A stretch of DNA of 64,000 nucleotides from Ceratorhiza oryzae-sativae (lineage: Eukaryota; Basidiomycota; Agaricomycetes; Cantharellales; Ceratobasidiaceae). Under the pieces are notes generated by a model. That model ran no database searches. It was given only the letters and a program-made list of their open reading frames with translations, and had not been told where the DNA came from. The stretch lies in the NCBI GenBank assembly GCA_030998015.1, contig JARWMV010000243.1, positions 868,001 to 932,000 on the forward strand, read 5' to 3'. Positions 22,181-30,489 of the stretch are shown piece after piece (position 1 is the stretch's first letter; each line of letters starts with the position of its first letter). A program made the position numbers and the translations under genes.

Positions 22181-25100
22181 ATGCCTAGACAACTGATTGA
22201 AATCCTACAACTGAATGTTGCACACTCTACCACACACATGCACTCCATCTTAAACACTACCAAGAAACATATTTGTCTTTTCCAGGACCCATGGTGGGGA
22301 CAGGTGGGCACCGAATGCTCAATTGTCTCATCACATTCAACTATCTATGGCATGGTGAAATCTCAGCAATGGATTTGCCTAACACCTGCTACCAGCCCCC
22401 CCTCTTGTGCCCCAGGCACAGTTATTTATTATAGAAAAGGACTTAACTGGCTCAACAGGATTATCAATCCTGATTTCCTCAACTCCCCTGACATTATCAC
22501 CATCGACTTCTATGCTTATGGTTTCTGGTTCCAAATTGCTAATATTTATCTCCATGGGACTGCCAAACATACTACCACTCACTCTCTTATCAAGGTTCCT
22601 GTGGACCTTACTGTTCCTATCATATATGCAGGAGACTTTAACCTTCACCACAAAAAATGGTCCTTGCCTGAGTGTCTTCAGTCATCTCAGTCAGGTGCTG
22701 CCTCTGACTTGGCCAAGTGGATCAACTCTAACAACATCACTATCCTTAATACCCCCTGTATAGCTACACACATTGGACATACTGGCCAACACAACTCTGT
22801 GCTGGATCTTACAATGGCTAACTCTACTGCTTTCGACCTTGACATTGTATCAGGCTGGCTATGCTCAGACAGCAAGAGCCTAAAATCAGACCATCTTGCT
22901 CTTGAATGGACTATCACTACCCCTCCTGACCACAATCCTACTGTCTCTGAACCCATTTTTAGATATACCATTGATGTGGCCTTCTGCAAGGAATGGGTCG
23001 CCTCATTCATGTCTGCCTTGGAAAACAACCCCCCTCCTGTTTTGTACTCAAAAGAAATAGATTGTGAAGAAGGGGCCCTGAAAATACTTGATGCCATGTC
23101 AATTGCCACACAGTCCGTGATGCCTAAAACGGAAGTTGGTTCAAAACCTTGTCACACAGACTGGTGGAATGACAACTGCAATCTAGCCAAAAGAAATGCT
23201 CAGGACTGTTCAGATGAGGATGGTGTAGAGGCTATCAAAATCCTTAGACAAGTCATGCAGAAAGCAAAGAGAGACTATGCTTCAAAAATCTGTGCTGAAA
23301 TCACTGTGCCTGAGGTCTTTGGACTCACCAAATGGGCCTCAGGAAGTCAAGCCACAAAAACCCCCCCAATCCGCTTTGGGAATGGATTTGCCACTAGCCC
23401 AGAGGAACTTGCACAGGCATTCCAGCCTGCCTTCTTCCTGTCTGATCCACTGGCAGCAGACTGCACACATTCTCTAGGTATAACAGCGCATACAACCCGT
23501 CCCCACCACCCTATCATGACAGAAGAAGTCAAAGCGGCACTTGCTTCGTCCTCCAATAAATTGGCCCCCGGGGCATTTGGTTCAAACTATAGAGTTCTCA
23601 AATGGGTCTTTGATACAAAGCCACACATTATTACTGAGCTGTACAACACGTGCTTCAATATTGGATTCCACCTGATGTGTTTGCAAGGTGCAATTGTTGC
23701 AGTCCTCCCCAAACCTCGAAAGCCAGATATGTCAGATCCTCAAGCATACCGCCCTATTTCACTACTCGAATGCCTCTCAAAGTGCCTCAAAAAGGTCATA
23801 TCTACTCGCCTTCTCTTTGATATTGGGCATTACAATCTGGTCCCATACACTCAATTTGGCGGTCGGGACAACACTTCTTGCATCGATGCAGGCGCAGTCC
23901 TTGTACACAATGTCCAGTCCTCCTGGGCTAACAACTCCTCTGCGTCGCTCCTCACCCTTGACGTGAAGGGCTACTTTGACTGTGTTAATCACGAACGTCT
24001 AGTCTATACGCTTTGTCGTCTAGGGTTCTCACATAATCTATGTAGCTGGGTTTCCTCTTACCTTTCTGATCGTTATGCTTCGTTTCGTATTGACTCTGTT
24101 ATTGGGCCTCGTATTGCTTTATCCCCTGTGGGTATACCCCAGGGGTCGCCTCTTTCTCCTGTGCTCTCCTCTATTTACTCTCTCCCTCTTCTTCTTGTGT
24201 TTGCTGGGGTTGAAGGGGTCTCTGTCCGCGCATATGTCGACGACTTCACTATTCTAGCAGTCTCATCCTCTTATCGCACCAATGTCACTACCCTCGAAGC
24301 TGCTGCTGCCTCTGCAGGGACCTATCTTCAAAAACTAGGCCTATCCTACAAGTTTAGCAAGTGCGAACTCATCCACTTTGCTGCTCAGAAGAGTGACCTA
24401 GCCTCGAATATCCCAATTAATCTCACTCGAATAGATGGTGGCAACCACATTCTTCATGCGGCCAGCTCCATCCGATGGCTAGGTTTCTATCTTGACCGCC
24501 GGTTGAACTTTAGAGACCATATCTCTAAAATGGCTATAAAGGCCTTATCCATCGTCTCAGGCCTTCGACTCTTAGCCAACTCTGTTCGTGGTCTCAGCAT
24601 TGCTCATGCTCGCCTCTTGTATCGTGCCTGCGTTGTACCAGTTCTCACCTATGGCTCGCCAATATGGTTTCGTGGAAACAAGTCTAAAGGCTTGCTTGGC
24701 CCGCTCACTCGTGCCCAAAACCTTGGACTGCGCTGGATGCTTGGTGCTTTCCGCACTTCTCCTGTCAATGCGATGGAACACATAGCAGCAATCCTACCCA
24801 TCCCGCTCTTACTCCAGAGGCTCTCTGAAGGCGCTGCAACTCGTCTCCGTCGTCTACCACCAGCCTCAGAGGTAGCCAAGCGTCTACCCCAACAATGGGA
24901 TACCCACTGTCATGACGTCCCCCAGCCTGCTATCTCGGCTTCATCGCCAACCATAATTCAGCACCTAGCTTCGCTCTCGCACCCCAAAGCTGAATTCACC
25001 ATCCCCTACATTTCAGCACCCTGGGAATCCCCTCATCCCTGGGGAACTCGCCTCAGAGTCGTACATCCAGCGCCATCTGTTTCTCACAAAGAGCGGGAGG

Positions 25101-26044
25101 CGTACGTCAAACAAATCCGTGCTATCATCACCTCCTCTAACAGAGAAGGGGTACTTGCATGCCTTACGGATGGGTCGAAGCAGGTTGAGCAGGGCTATCG
25201 AAAGACAGGAGCAGGTTTCATTATCAATAGGCTAGGAAAAGAAGTGGCCTCTCGGAGAGTGGGTTTAGGCCCTAGGGCGGACGTCTTCGACGCGGAGATG
25301 CTCGGTCTTGCGTTAGCAGCTCAGGAATCATGCACTATAGCCCTCGAGGCCCCCATCAGTACCATTCGGTTCTTCGTGGACAATATCGCAGCAGTGGGAA
25401 TGATATCAGATCTCTCCCCGCATCCAGGACAATCCTCCTCCATCGTTTTCCGGAAAGCTATCGACCTCTATCTCCAGGCTGTACACGATGCGAAGGTCGA
25501 AATATACTGGGTGCCTGGCCACAAAGGTATCCCGGGCAATGAACGCGCTGACCGCCTTGCAAACGAAGGGGGCTCAATTACACCCGAACCCCTATTCAAC
25601 CGTACAATTACCTGGGCCGAGTTCATGTCCAGAGAACGGGCTGTTCGTAACTGGGGCCGAGCCTGGCAATCAAGCCATCACTCCGCACATGTTATGATAT
25701 CGCCGCCGAAACCCCCATCCCTCCGGTTTCAGCCGTTCCATAAACTCTTCGATGGCACTCGTCGCATACACTCTCGCCTAATACAAATCATACTGGGCCA
25801 TGGGTCCTACGGCGAATACCACGCCAGATTTGAAGTCATCGCAGACTCCAGTTGCCCATGTGACGATACACTGGAAGTGCAGACGCTACGACACGTCCTT
25901 CTGGAATGCCCCATGTACAATTTGGCTCGCATGAAGCTGAGAAGGGCCTCGAAATACCTCCAGCTCCATGATTTTTTTAACACGGATTCGGGCCTTACAG
26001 CCATAGCCGATTTCCTCTCCGCCTCGTCCGCCTTCTCTGTTTAA
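22181..26044 (+). CDS. LINE ORF2: endonuclease, reverse transcriptase, RNase H (intact, 1287 aa)
   Basis: The ATG at 22181 overlaps the ORF1 stop. APE-type endonuclease: QLNVAHS at the N-terminus, AGDFNLHHKKW (around residue 151) and the SDH triad end KSDHLALEW (residue 236). Reverse transcriptase: VLPKPRKPDMSDPQAYRPIS, QGSPLSPVLSS (residue 654) and the catalytic AYVDDFTIL (Tyr 685). RNase H: LTDGSKQ (Asp 997), DAEMLGLALA, FFVDNIA and WVPGHKGIPGNERADRLAN (from residue 1110). The C-terminus has a Cys/His motif CDDTLEVQTLRHVLLEC. The enzyme nicks the target and copies its own RNA there. All catalytic blocks are present and no stop interrupts the frame. The first third is CpG-poor and the rest is not. 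Confidence 0.97.
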   Translation: MPRQLIEILQLNVAHSTTHMHSILNTTKKHICLFQDPWWGQVGTECSIVSSHSTIYGMVKSQQWICLTPATSPPSCAPGTVIYYRKGLNWLNRIINPDFLNSPDIITIDFYAYGFWFQIANIYLHGTAKHTTTHSLIKVPVDLTVPIIYAGDFNLHHKKWSLPECLQSSQSGAASDLAKWINSNNITILNTPCIATHIGHTGQHNSVLDLTMANSTAFDLDIVSGWLCSDSKSLKSDHLALEWTITTPPDHNPTVSEPIFRYTIDVAFCKEWVASFMSALENNPPPVLYSKEIDCEEGALKILDAMSIATQSVMPKTEVGSKPCHTDWWNDNCNLAKRNAQDCSDEDGVEAIKILRQVMQKAKRDYASKICAEITVPEVFGLTKWASGSQATKTPPIRFGNGFATSPEELAQAFQPAFFLSDPLAADCTHSLGITAHTTRPHHPIMTEEVKAALASSSNKLAPGAFGSNYRVLKWVFDTKPHIITELYNTCFNIGFHLMCLQGAIVAVLPKPRKPDMSDPQAYRPISLLECLSKCLKKVISTRLLFDIGHYNLVPYTQFGGRDNTSCIDAGAVLVHNVQSSWANNSSASLLTLDVKGYFDCVNHERLVYTLCRLGFSHNLCSWVSSYLSDRYASFRIDSVIGPRIALSPVGIPQGSPLSPVLSSIYSLPLLLVFAGVEGVSVRAYVDDFTILAVSSSYRTNVTTLEAAAASAGTYLQKLGLSYKFSKCELIHFAAQKSDLASNIPINLTRIDGGNHILHAASSIRWLGFYLDRRLNFRDHISKMAIKALSIVSGLRLLANSVRGLSIAHARLLYRACVVPVLTYGSPIWFRGNKSKGLLGPLTRAQNLGLRWMLGAFRTSPVNAMEHIAAILPIPLLLQRLSEGAATRLRRLPPASEVAKRLPQQWDTHCHDVPQPAISASSPTIIQHLASLSHPKAEFTIPYISAPWESPHPWGTRLRVVHPAPSVSHKEREAYVKQIRAIITSSNREGVLACLTDGSKQVEQGYRKTGAGFIINRLGKEVASRRVGLGPRADVFDAEMLGLALAAQESCTIALEAPISTIRFFVDNIAAVGMISDLSPHPGQSSSIVFRKAIDLYLQAVHDAKVEIYWVPGHKGIPGNERADRLANEGGSITPEPLFNRTITWAEFMSRERAVRNWGRAWQSSHHSAHVMISPPKPPSLRFQPFHKLFDGTRRIHSRLIQIILGHGSYGEYHARFEVIADSSCPCDDTLEVQTLRHVLLECPMYNLARMKLRRASKYLQLHDFFNTDSGLTAIADFLSASSAFSV

Positions 26045-26236
26045 TCTGCTGTCTATACGCGCCTCACGCGCTGTCCGTACTCCCCTACTCGTAGCCTCAC
26101 GTCCCGCTTGTTCCCACCTGTACCTCTCTGTTCGTTCCAGGCGCTGCCTTTCTATACGTGCTTTGACTCTGCTCATGTAACGTGTTTCTATTTTCCATAC
26201 AATAGAACGAATGTATCCAAAATAAAAATAAAAATA

Positions 26237-26252
26237 ATCCACAGTCACGTGG
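26237..26252 (+). repeat. Right target-site duplication of the LINE
   Basis: ATCCACAGTCACGTGG follows the A-rich tail and matches 18518-18533 at 15 of 16 positions. Confidence 0.7.
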
Positions 26253-26382
26253 AGTATAAGGGGCTATGCAGCACCAGTTGAACACGACACAAAGACGTGG
26301 CTCCAACTCATATGCGATGCCTTTGGTTGGTGGTGAACTATTTATAATAGGCTGGCTGGCTTGGCGCTAAGGCCAATATGAT

Positions 26383-27188
26383 ATGTTTCACCGCGAACTT
26401 CAATCATTGCGCCGGAAAGGTATCCGCAAGGTTCGCTCTGCTTGTTTTGGATTAACAGGACAGCTGAACAGTCGCTTTTCAGACTGCCCTTTGTGTTCTG
26501 AGTATAATTGGCGTTTTAGCCTCGTTATTGGTAACGTGGAAGCTTTTATGCTTGGCCACTGATACAGAAAGCCCAGTGGTAGTGGTATTAAGGTACGTAT
26601 GTGCACCATGAGTTCCATTTCTTCACTTATGAATAATGTCTCCCAAGCGGCTCCATGCAGCCCGCATTCTGCCGCGGAGATTTGCTGTTCCTAATCAATC
26701 CCGAAATACCCTATAGCATTGGAGATATAGTGGTTTATAAAGTCCCAGGTCAAGATATTCCAATCGTACATCGGATAATAGAAGTACATACTCAGTGGGT
26801 GACCTTCGCCCCCCTTCACGAGTATGCTGAAACAATTAAATCCAAGTAATATATCAATTCCGACCGAGCAATGGATACTTACCAAAGGCGACAACAACAC
26901 CAACGATGACAAAGTCGGAGGGCTTTACGGAGAATTGCAATGGATCGAGCGAAAGCACGTGGTCGGAAAAGTCAGAGGGTTGTTGCAGATTTTTTAAAAC
27001 TCTGGGATGAAGCTTATACGAGATCCTGTAGCTTCCTACCGTACGTTGGTTATGCATCTATATTGTTGGTGAGTTTCAGCTACAGCTCCGTCAGTGCCAG
27101 GGCCTAACACCACGTATAGAACGAATCTTCCAAGTTCAGAAGTTTAGTTTTTGTGGTGCTTGGTCTTCTTACTATTGTTCAAGGATGA
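26383..27188 (+). CDS. SEC11: Signal peptidase complex catalytic subunit SEC11, copy 1
   Basis: ATG 26383 gives [16 protein letters not shown]. After an intron the membrane anchor follows ([20 protein letters not shown]) and then [11 protein letters not shown]. The next exons carry [18 protein letters not shown] with the catalytic Ser, [17 protein letters not shown] with the catalytic His, [10 protein letters not shown] with the catalytic Asp, and [12 protein letters not shown]. The last exon has LPYVGY and a hydrophobic tail ending LLTIVQG (stop 27186-27188). Sec11 cleaves signal peptides of secretory proteins in the ER. The frame is complete through about five introns, so this copy looks functional, though it is more diverged from the usual consensus than copy 2 (MQPAFC against MEPAFY). 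It begins only 130 bp after the LINE target site. Confidence 0.85.
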
Positions 27189-27384
27189 TAGCATACTGCC
27201 GATGACACAATATAGCATTGATGGAGAGAGATGTACCGTGAGACGCTCCCACGTGAGTTGCCCCAGTGGCGCTTGTTTCCACATCACGGCGACGTGTCCA
27301 AGCCGGCGGTTAACACCCTACCTTGTCCGCTGTACCACCCGGCCAGTGGGACCTCGCAACTATCAACTCTGAGTTATAGGCAGC

Positions 27385-28202
27385 ATGTTCCAAGACGAAC
27401 TTAAAACGATTAGGAAGATGGGCATCCGTGCCGTACGTTGCTTGTCACTGACGGGTTGTCTGCGCTGGCAAACTCACAGACGTCCGATTAGGTTCTCGTC
27501 CAGATTATGAATTTTGCGATGGTCATTTCTACTGGTCTAATGGTATGGAAAGGACTTGGGCTCGTCACTAATACCGAGAGTCCAATCGTGGTTGTACTGA
27601 GGTATGTTTTGTTGCTGATCGGCGCCTTGTTTGCACATTGGTTGACCTGGTGCTGCTTATACAGTGGATCTATGGAACCAGCGTTCTATCGAGGCGACTT
27701 GTTGTTCTTGACCAACCCGCCGAACGTACCGTACCAGATCGGAGATATCACTGTGTATAAAATTCCTGGCCAGGACATTCCGATCGTGCACCGTGTCCTT
27801 GAGACACACACCAAGTGAGCAATAAACAGCCTGTCGTACTATCCGTGCTAAACTCCTGCGATAGAAACGCATCTCTTCCGACAGAACAACTGTTGCTTAC
27901 CAAGGGAGATAATAACCACATGGATGATATCGAGCTGTATATGGGATTACGATGGCTTGAGCGGAAACATGTTGTTGGCAAGGTCGAGGGTATGTGCGTC
28001 AAAATGAGATTTCAAGCTAGGCGGCTGATAGGAGGATCGCCTAGGTTTCTCCCATACGTTGGCTATGCCACTATCGCAATGGTGAGACTGAATTGGGGAT
28101 TAGACGAGCAAGTGCTAACTTGTCATGCAGAACGATTTCCCACAATTAAAATATGCTCTATTGGGAGGGTTGGGGCTTATGGCTCTCGTTCAAAGAGAAT
28201 AG
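27385..28202 (+). CDS. SEC11: Signal peptidase complex catalytic subunit SEC11, copy 2
   Basis: ATG 27385 gives [16 protein letters not shown], then the anchor [20 protein letters not shown] and [30 protein letters not shown] carries the catalytic Ser. [17 protein letters not shown] carries the His. [12 protein letters not shown] carries the Asp residues, followed by [12 protein letters not shown]. The end is [20 protein letters not shown], then ALVQRE with a stop at 28200-28202. Exon structure parallels copy 1 about 1 kb upstream on the same strand, so they are a tandem duplicate. This copy is closest to the standard Sec11 sequence and is likely the housekeeping one. Confidence 0.93.
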
Positions 28203-28372
28203 ATGGTGGATTTACTTCTGTTGTATTCAGACAAAATTGCAAAACGGGGCTGTGGGAGCGCTGGTCACCCCTCAGTAAGACGTGATGTTTTGATCTAAAC
28301 AGCCGTTCATAGACCAATGAGCTCGTTGTCGATCCCGGTTGACCTGGGATGCTCACCATGTCGTCACGTAGC

Positions 28373-28696
28373 CTACACAGGCTGTCCTCCCCCACCAACC
28401 GAGGCTTCTACGCCCGCACCTCCTCCGCCAATAATTGATCTCTTTTCTACGACCAGCCGTGGCCCTTCGTAGAGACGGTTGACCATTGCACATCTCCTCA
28501 AAACCTCCAACTCCTTCAAACCAGTATCATAGTACGTCTTGATTCGAGCCGGATCCTGCTCTTTGGCATGCTCGTGAAATTGGTTTCGTGTTCTTCGGAG
28601 GAAGTATTCCCGAAAGTTGTACGAAGAGAACGAGCGAGAGGTCCTGATTAGATCGCCGTAGAGCGAGAGTATTTGGGATCGGGTAGGTGCCGCCAT
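28373..28696 (-). CDS. ISD11: ISD11/LYRM4-like LYR-motif protein
   Basis: The 107-residue single-exon protein from ATG 28696 begins MAAPTRSQILSLYGDLIRTS, followed by FSSYNFREYFLRRTRNQF. This matches the N-terminus of Isd11/LYRM4, the small helical partner that stabilises the cysteine desulfurase Nfs1 in mitochondrial Fe-S cluster assembly. The LYR tripeptide reads LYG here. The helix RIKTYYDTGLKELEVLRR and the segment VNRLYEGPRLVVEK also fit. The Gly-rich tail (GGGGAGVEASVGGGG) is an extension. Other LYR proteins are the main alternative. It converges on SEC11 copy 2 (170 bp between stops). Confidence 0.8.
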   Translation of the reverse strand: MAAPTRSQILSLYGDLIRTSRSFSSYNFREYFLRRTRNQFHEHAKEQDPARIKTYYDTGLKELEVLRRCAMVNRLYEGPRLVVEKRSIIGGGGAGVEASVGGGGQPV

Positions 28697-29191
28697 AAAG
28701 ATGATCGGAAGTGACAGAGTGGTGGTGTGGATAAGATGATTGGAGCTGCACGTGTCATTGGCGCTTGGGTGCCAAATCAATTGATGTCTAATTCTGACGT
28801 CATGGACTGAACTCGATCTTGTGCCAGTGACGACCACCTCCAGCCACTTGCCGCGTAGCCCTCGGTTCACAGTACGTCCTTCAAGTTGTTATATACTCAA
28901 TACAATCATAATGGCCAAACTAGAACTCCGTGGGGTGCTTACACTCGGTGCATCACAGTGTTCATTACGGTAGTTGTCCAAGATGTAAGCGAATATCCTA
29001 CCTGGAACCTCAAAAGTCGGAACCAACTCATGAATATATTGAAAATTTAGGGACTCAAGTGCACCTTTCGATACGTCCGACCCTCGGACCCGGCTCGCTC
29101 TAAAGCTTCTCCGGCTCCAAGTCCTCGCACCACTTTCTGTCCTAATCAATGTTGCAGCAAACTGGTTTGCGCACTCGTGCTCAGCCCGAGC
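28697..29191. other. Divergent intergenic region (ISD11 / membrane protein)
   Basis: This 495-bp spacer contains both promoters. A minus-strand open stretch at 28889-29149 has no recognisable motif. Nothing else is supported. Confidence 0.4.
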
Positions 29192-30157
29192 ATGGCGGAC
29201 ATAGTCGACCAGTTCCCAACTGGTATTACGCCTAAAACGGGGATGGTCGGGTTTTATATGACCGCAGTTTACGTACTATTGATTGGCTTCTGTATACTTT
29301 TAATCACGGCTGGTAAACAGGAGACCAAGGTGTGTGAATCCTTTCACCGTTACCGTGCTTGACTTAAATGGGAATAATATCCACAGGAAACTCTTGTCAA
29401 CGGCGTAGGGCTTCGCCTCGTCATCGTCAACTGGCTCATGACGGCTTGGGCAGCGCTCTGGGCAATGCAGCTCTTCCTCGCGTCGACCATTGTACTTGGA
29501 GTCGCAGCTGTTCTTCTGGGCTGGATTACGTTTTCGTTGATCTGGTTTACGCCGGGTGGACTGCTGACCCACCCCTTCGACCACTTGTTCATTCACACCC
29601 CACTGAAGCTGTGGTTCTTGATCACTCTTATGTTAGACTTCCCGCTTAGTCTGTTCATTGCTCTGGGCTGGAACTATCCTTACACTCGTAAGCTTCCTTA
29701 TATTCACTATTTGTTTTGGCTGAACATTTCCAGGACCCGATATGTATGCCCGAAAACAGTGGGAGGCCTTTGCGTTTGTCGTTAGCATGCATGCCGTTGG
29801 CGTGATCTGGGTCTTCATTCGACAAGATCTTACTGTCACCCTTGGTGGCTTCTGGATTGTGTTATCGGTTATGCTCCAGCGCCCCAAGTCTGCTCCGGTC
29901 TTCGTGAGTAGTTTTATGCACCTGATGACTTGCTCTAGCTAACAGTATGATAGGTTGCAACAATCACATTCGCTGTTCTCTACCCTCTTACCTACATTTC
30001 TAGGATGGCATGGAAACGTCTCAAGAGTCGTGAGGAAGGCAGGATTGCTCTTCCCCCCGACGAGGAGGAAGTTCTTGCAGGGGAACGGACGAATGGGGAC
30101 AGGAATGCGCCACCGCTGGAAGATGAACCGAATGTCTGGACCGAGGGCCACAATTAG
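29192..30157 (+). CDS. Multi-pass membrane protein of unknown function
   Basis: ATG 29192 gives MADIVDQFPTGITPKTGMVG followed by a membrane span (YMTAVYVLLIGFCILLIT). After an intron the frame continues ETLVNGVGLRLVIVNWLMTA with spans around LFLASTIVLGVAAVLLGWIT, LWFLITLMLDFPLSLFIALG, AFAFVVSMHAVGVIWVFI, TLGGFWIVLSVML and TITFAVLYPLTYIS. A short charged cytosolic tail (DEEEVLAGERTNGDRNAPP) ends at TAG 30155-30157. About 250 residues, six or seven spans and three or four introns. I do not recognise the family; no transporter or enzyme motif is visible. Confidence 0.7.
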
Positions 30158-30489
30158 CCTTTGCATGTTGCCTTGCAAGACTTGAGGATAAATATATCTT
30201 TAGTATGTAATGTTTGTAGGACACTGTTTGTACTGCTCAAATGCTGCAACAATAACAAATGATTTGCCCCGTAAGTTGGATGCGTAAGATTAATTTCTAG
30301 TGCGACAGAACGAGTGTAAGTCCGCCTATTGAGAAGACAATGTCAGCGAAGACCAGCATCCACGTGACTTGGATAATCCGGGTATATAATCCGCGTTGCA
30401 AATAGCCACCGACTGGGGACCACATCGACGAAGCGGCTTAGTCCAACGCTGCCAGCAGGTTGAAAGCAATCTTTTTCAATTGAACGAAC
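30158..30489. other. Promoter region of the Ifi-6-16-like gene
   Basis: This 332-bp spacer includes a TATA box at 30383-30390 and a CACGTG site at about 30361. No coding frame is seen. Confidence 0.5.
30383..30390 (+). promoter_or_regulatory. Probable TATA box
   Basis: TATATAAT lies 100 bp upstream of the ATG at 30490. Confidence 0.55.

Larger units (their letters stand above)
18555..22188 (+). pseudogene. LINE ORF1 (gag-like zinc-knuckle protein), decayed by five TGA stops and split by an insertion
   Basis: If 20175-21687 (the insertion plus one copy of its 5-bp duplication) is removed, one frame of about 706 codons runs from ATG 18555 to TAG 22186-22188, interrupted only by TGA at 19215, 19479, 20055, 21841 and 21931. 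No TAA or TAG occurs inside. Visible parts: a Ser/Thr-rich N-terminus; FKKFVVKSLKDMNDQMFRIE near 19350; a basic segment GKGKGKE; and after the insertion, Cys/His clusters CKCTKC...H...C, CDICGCAHPTIDH and CANCKGPH (21740-21930), which are gag-like zinc knuckles that bind RNA. CGA-to-TGA change at CpG would explain every stop. Confidence 0.85.
18534..26236 (+). mobile_element. Non-LTR retrotransposon (LINE, Tad-like), containing a 1.5-kb nested insertion
   Basis: It comprises ORF1 (zinc-knuckle protein, decayed), ORF2 (endonuclease, reverse transcriptase and RNase H, intact) overlapping ORF1 by eight bases, a short 3' UTR and a tail of AATAAA-type units at about 26217-26236. Sixteen-bp duplications flank it. 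Without the insertion the element is about 6.2 kb. The order APE-RT-RNase H plus a C-terminal Cys/His motif fits the Tad/I-like group. The 5' end is inferred from the duplication; the alternative is that the upstream 100-bp array is its promoter and the duplication match is chance. Confidence 0.85.
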
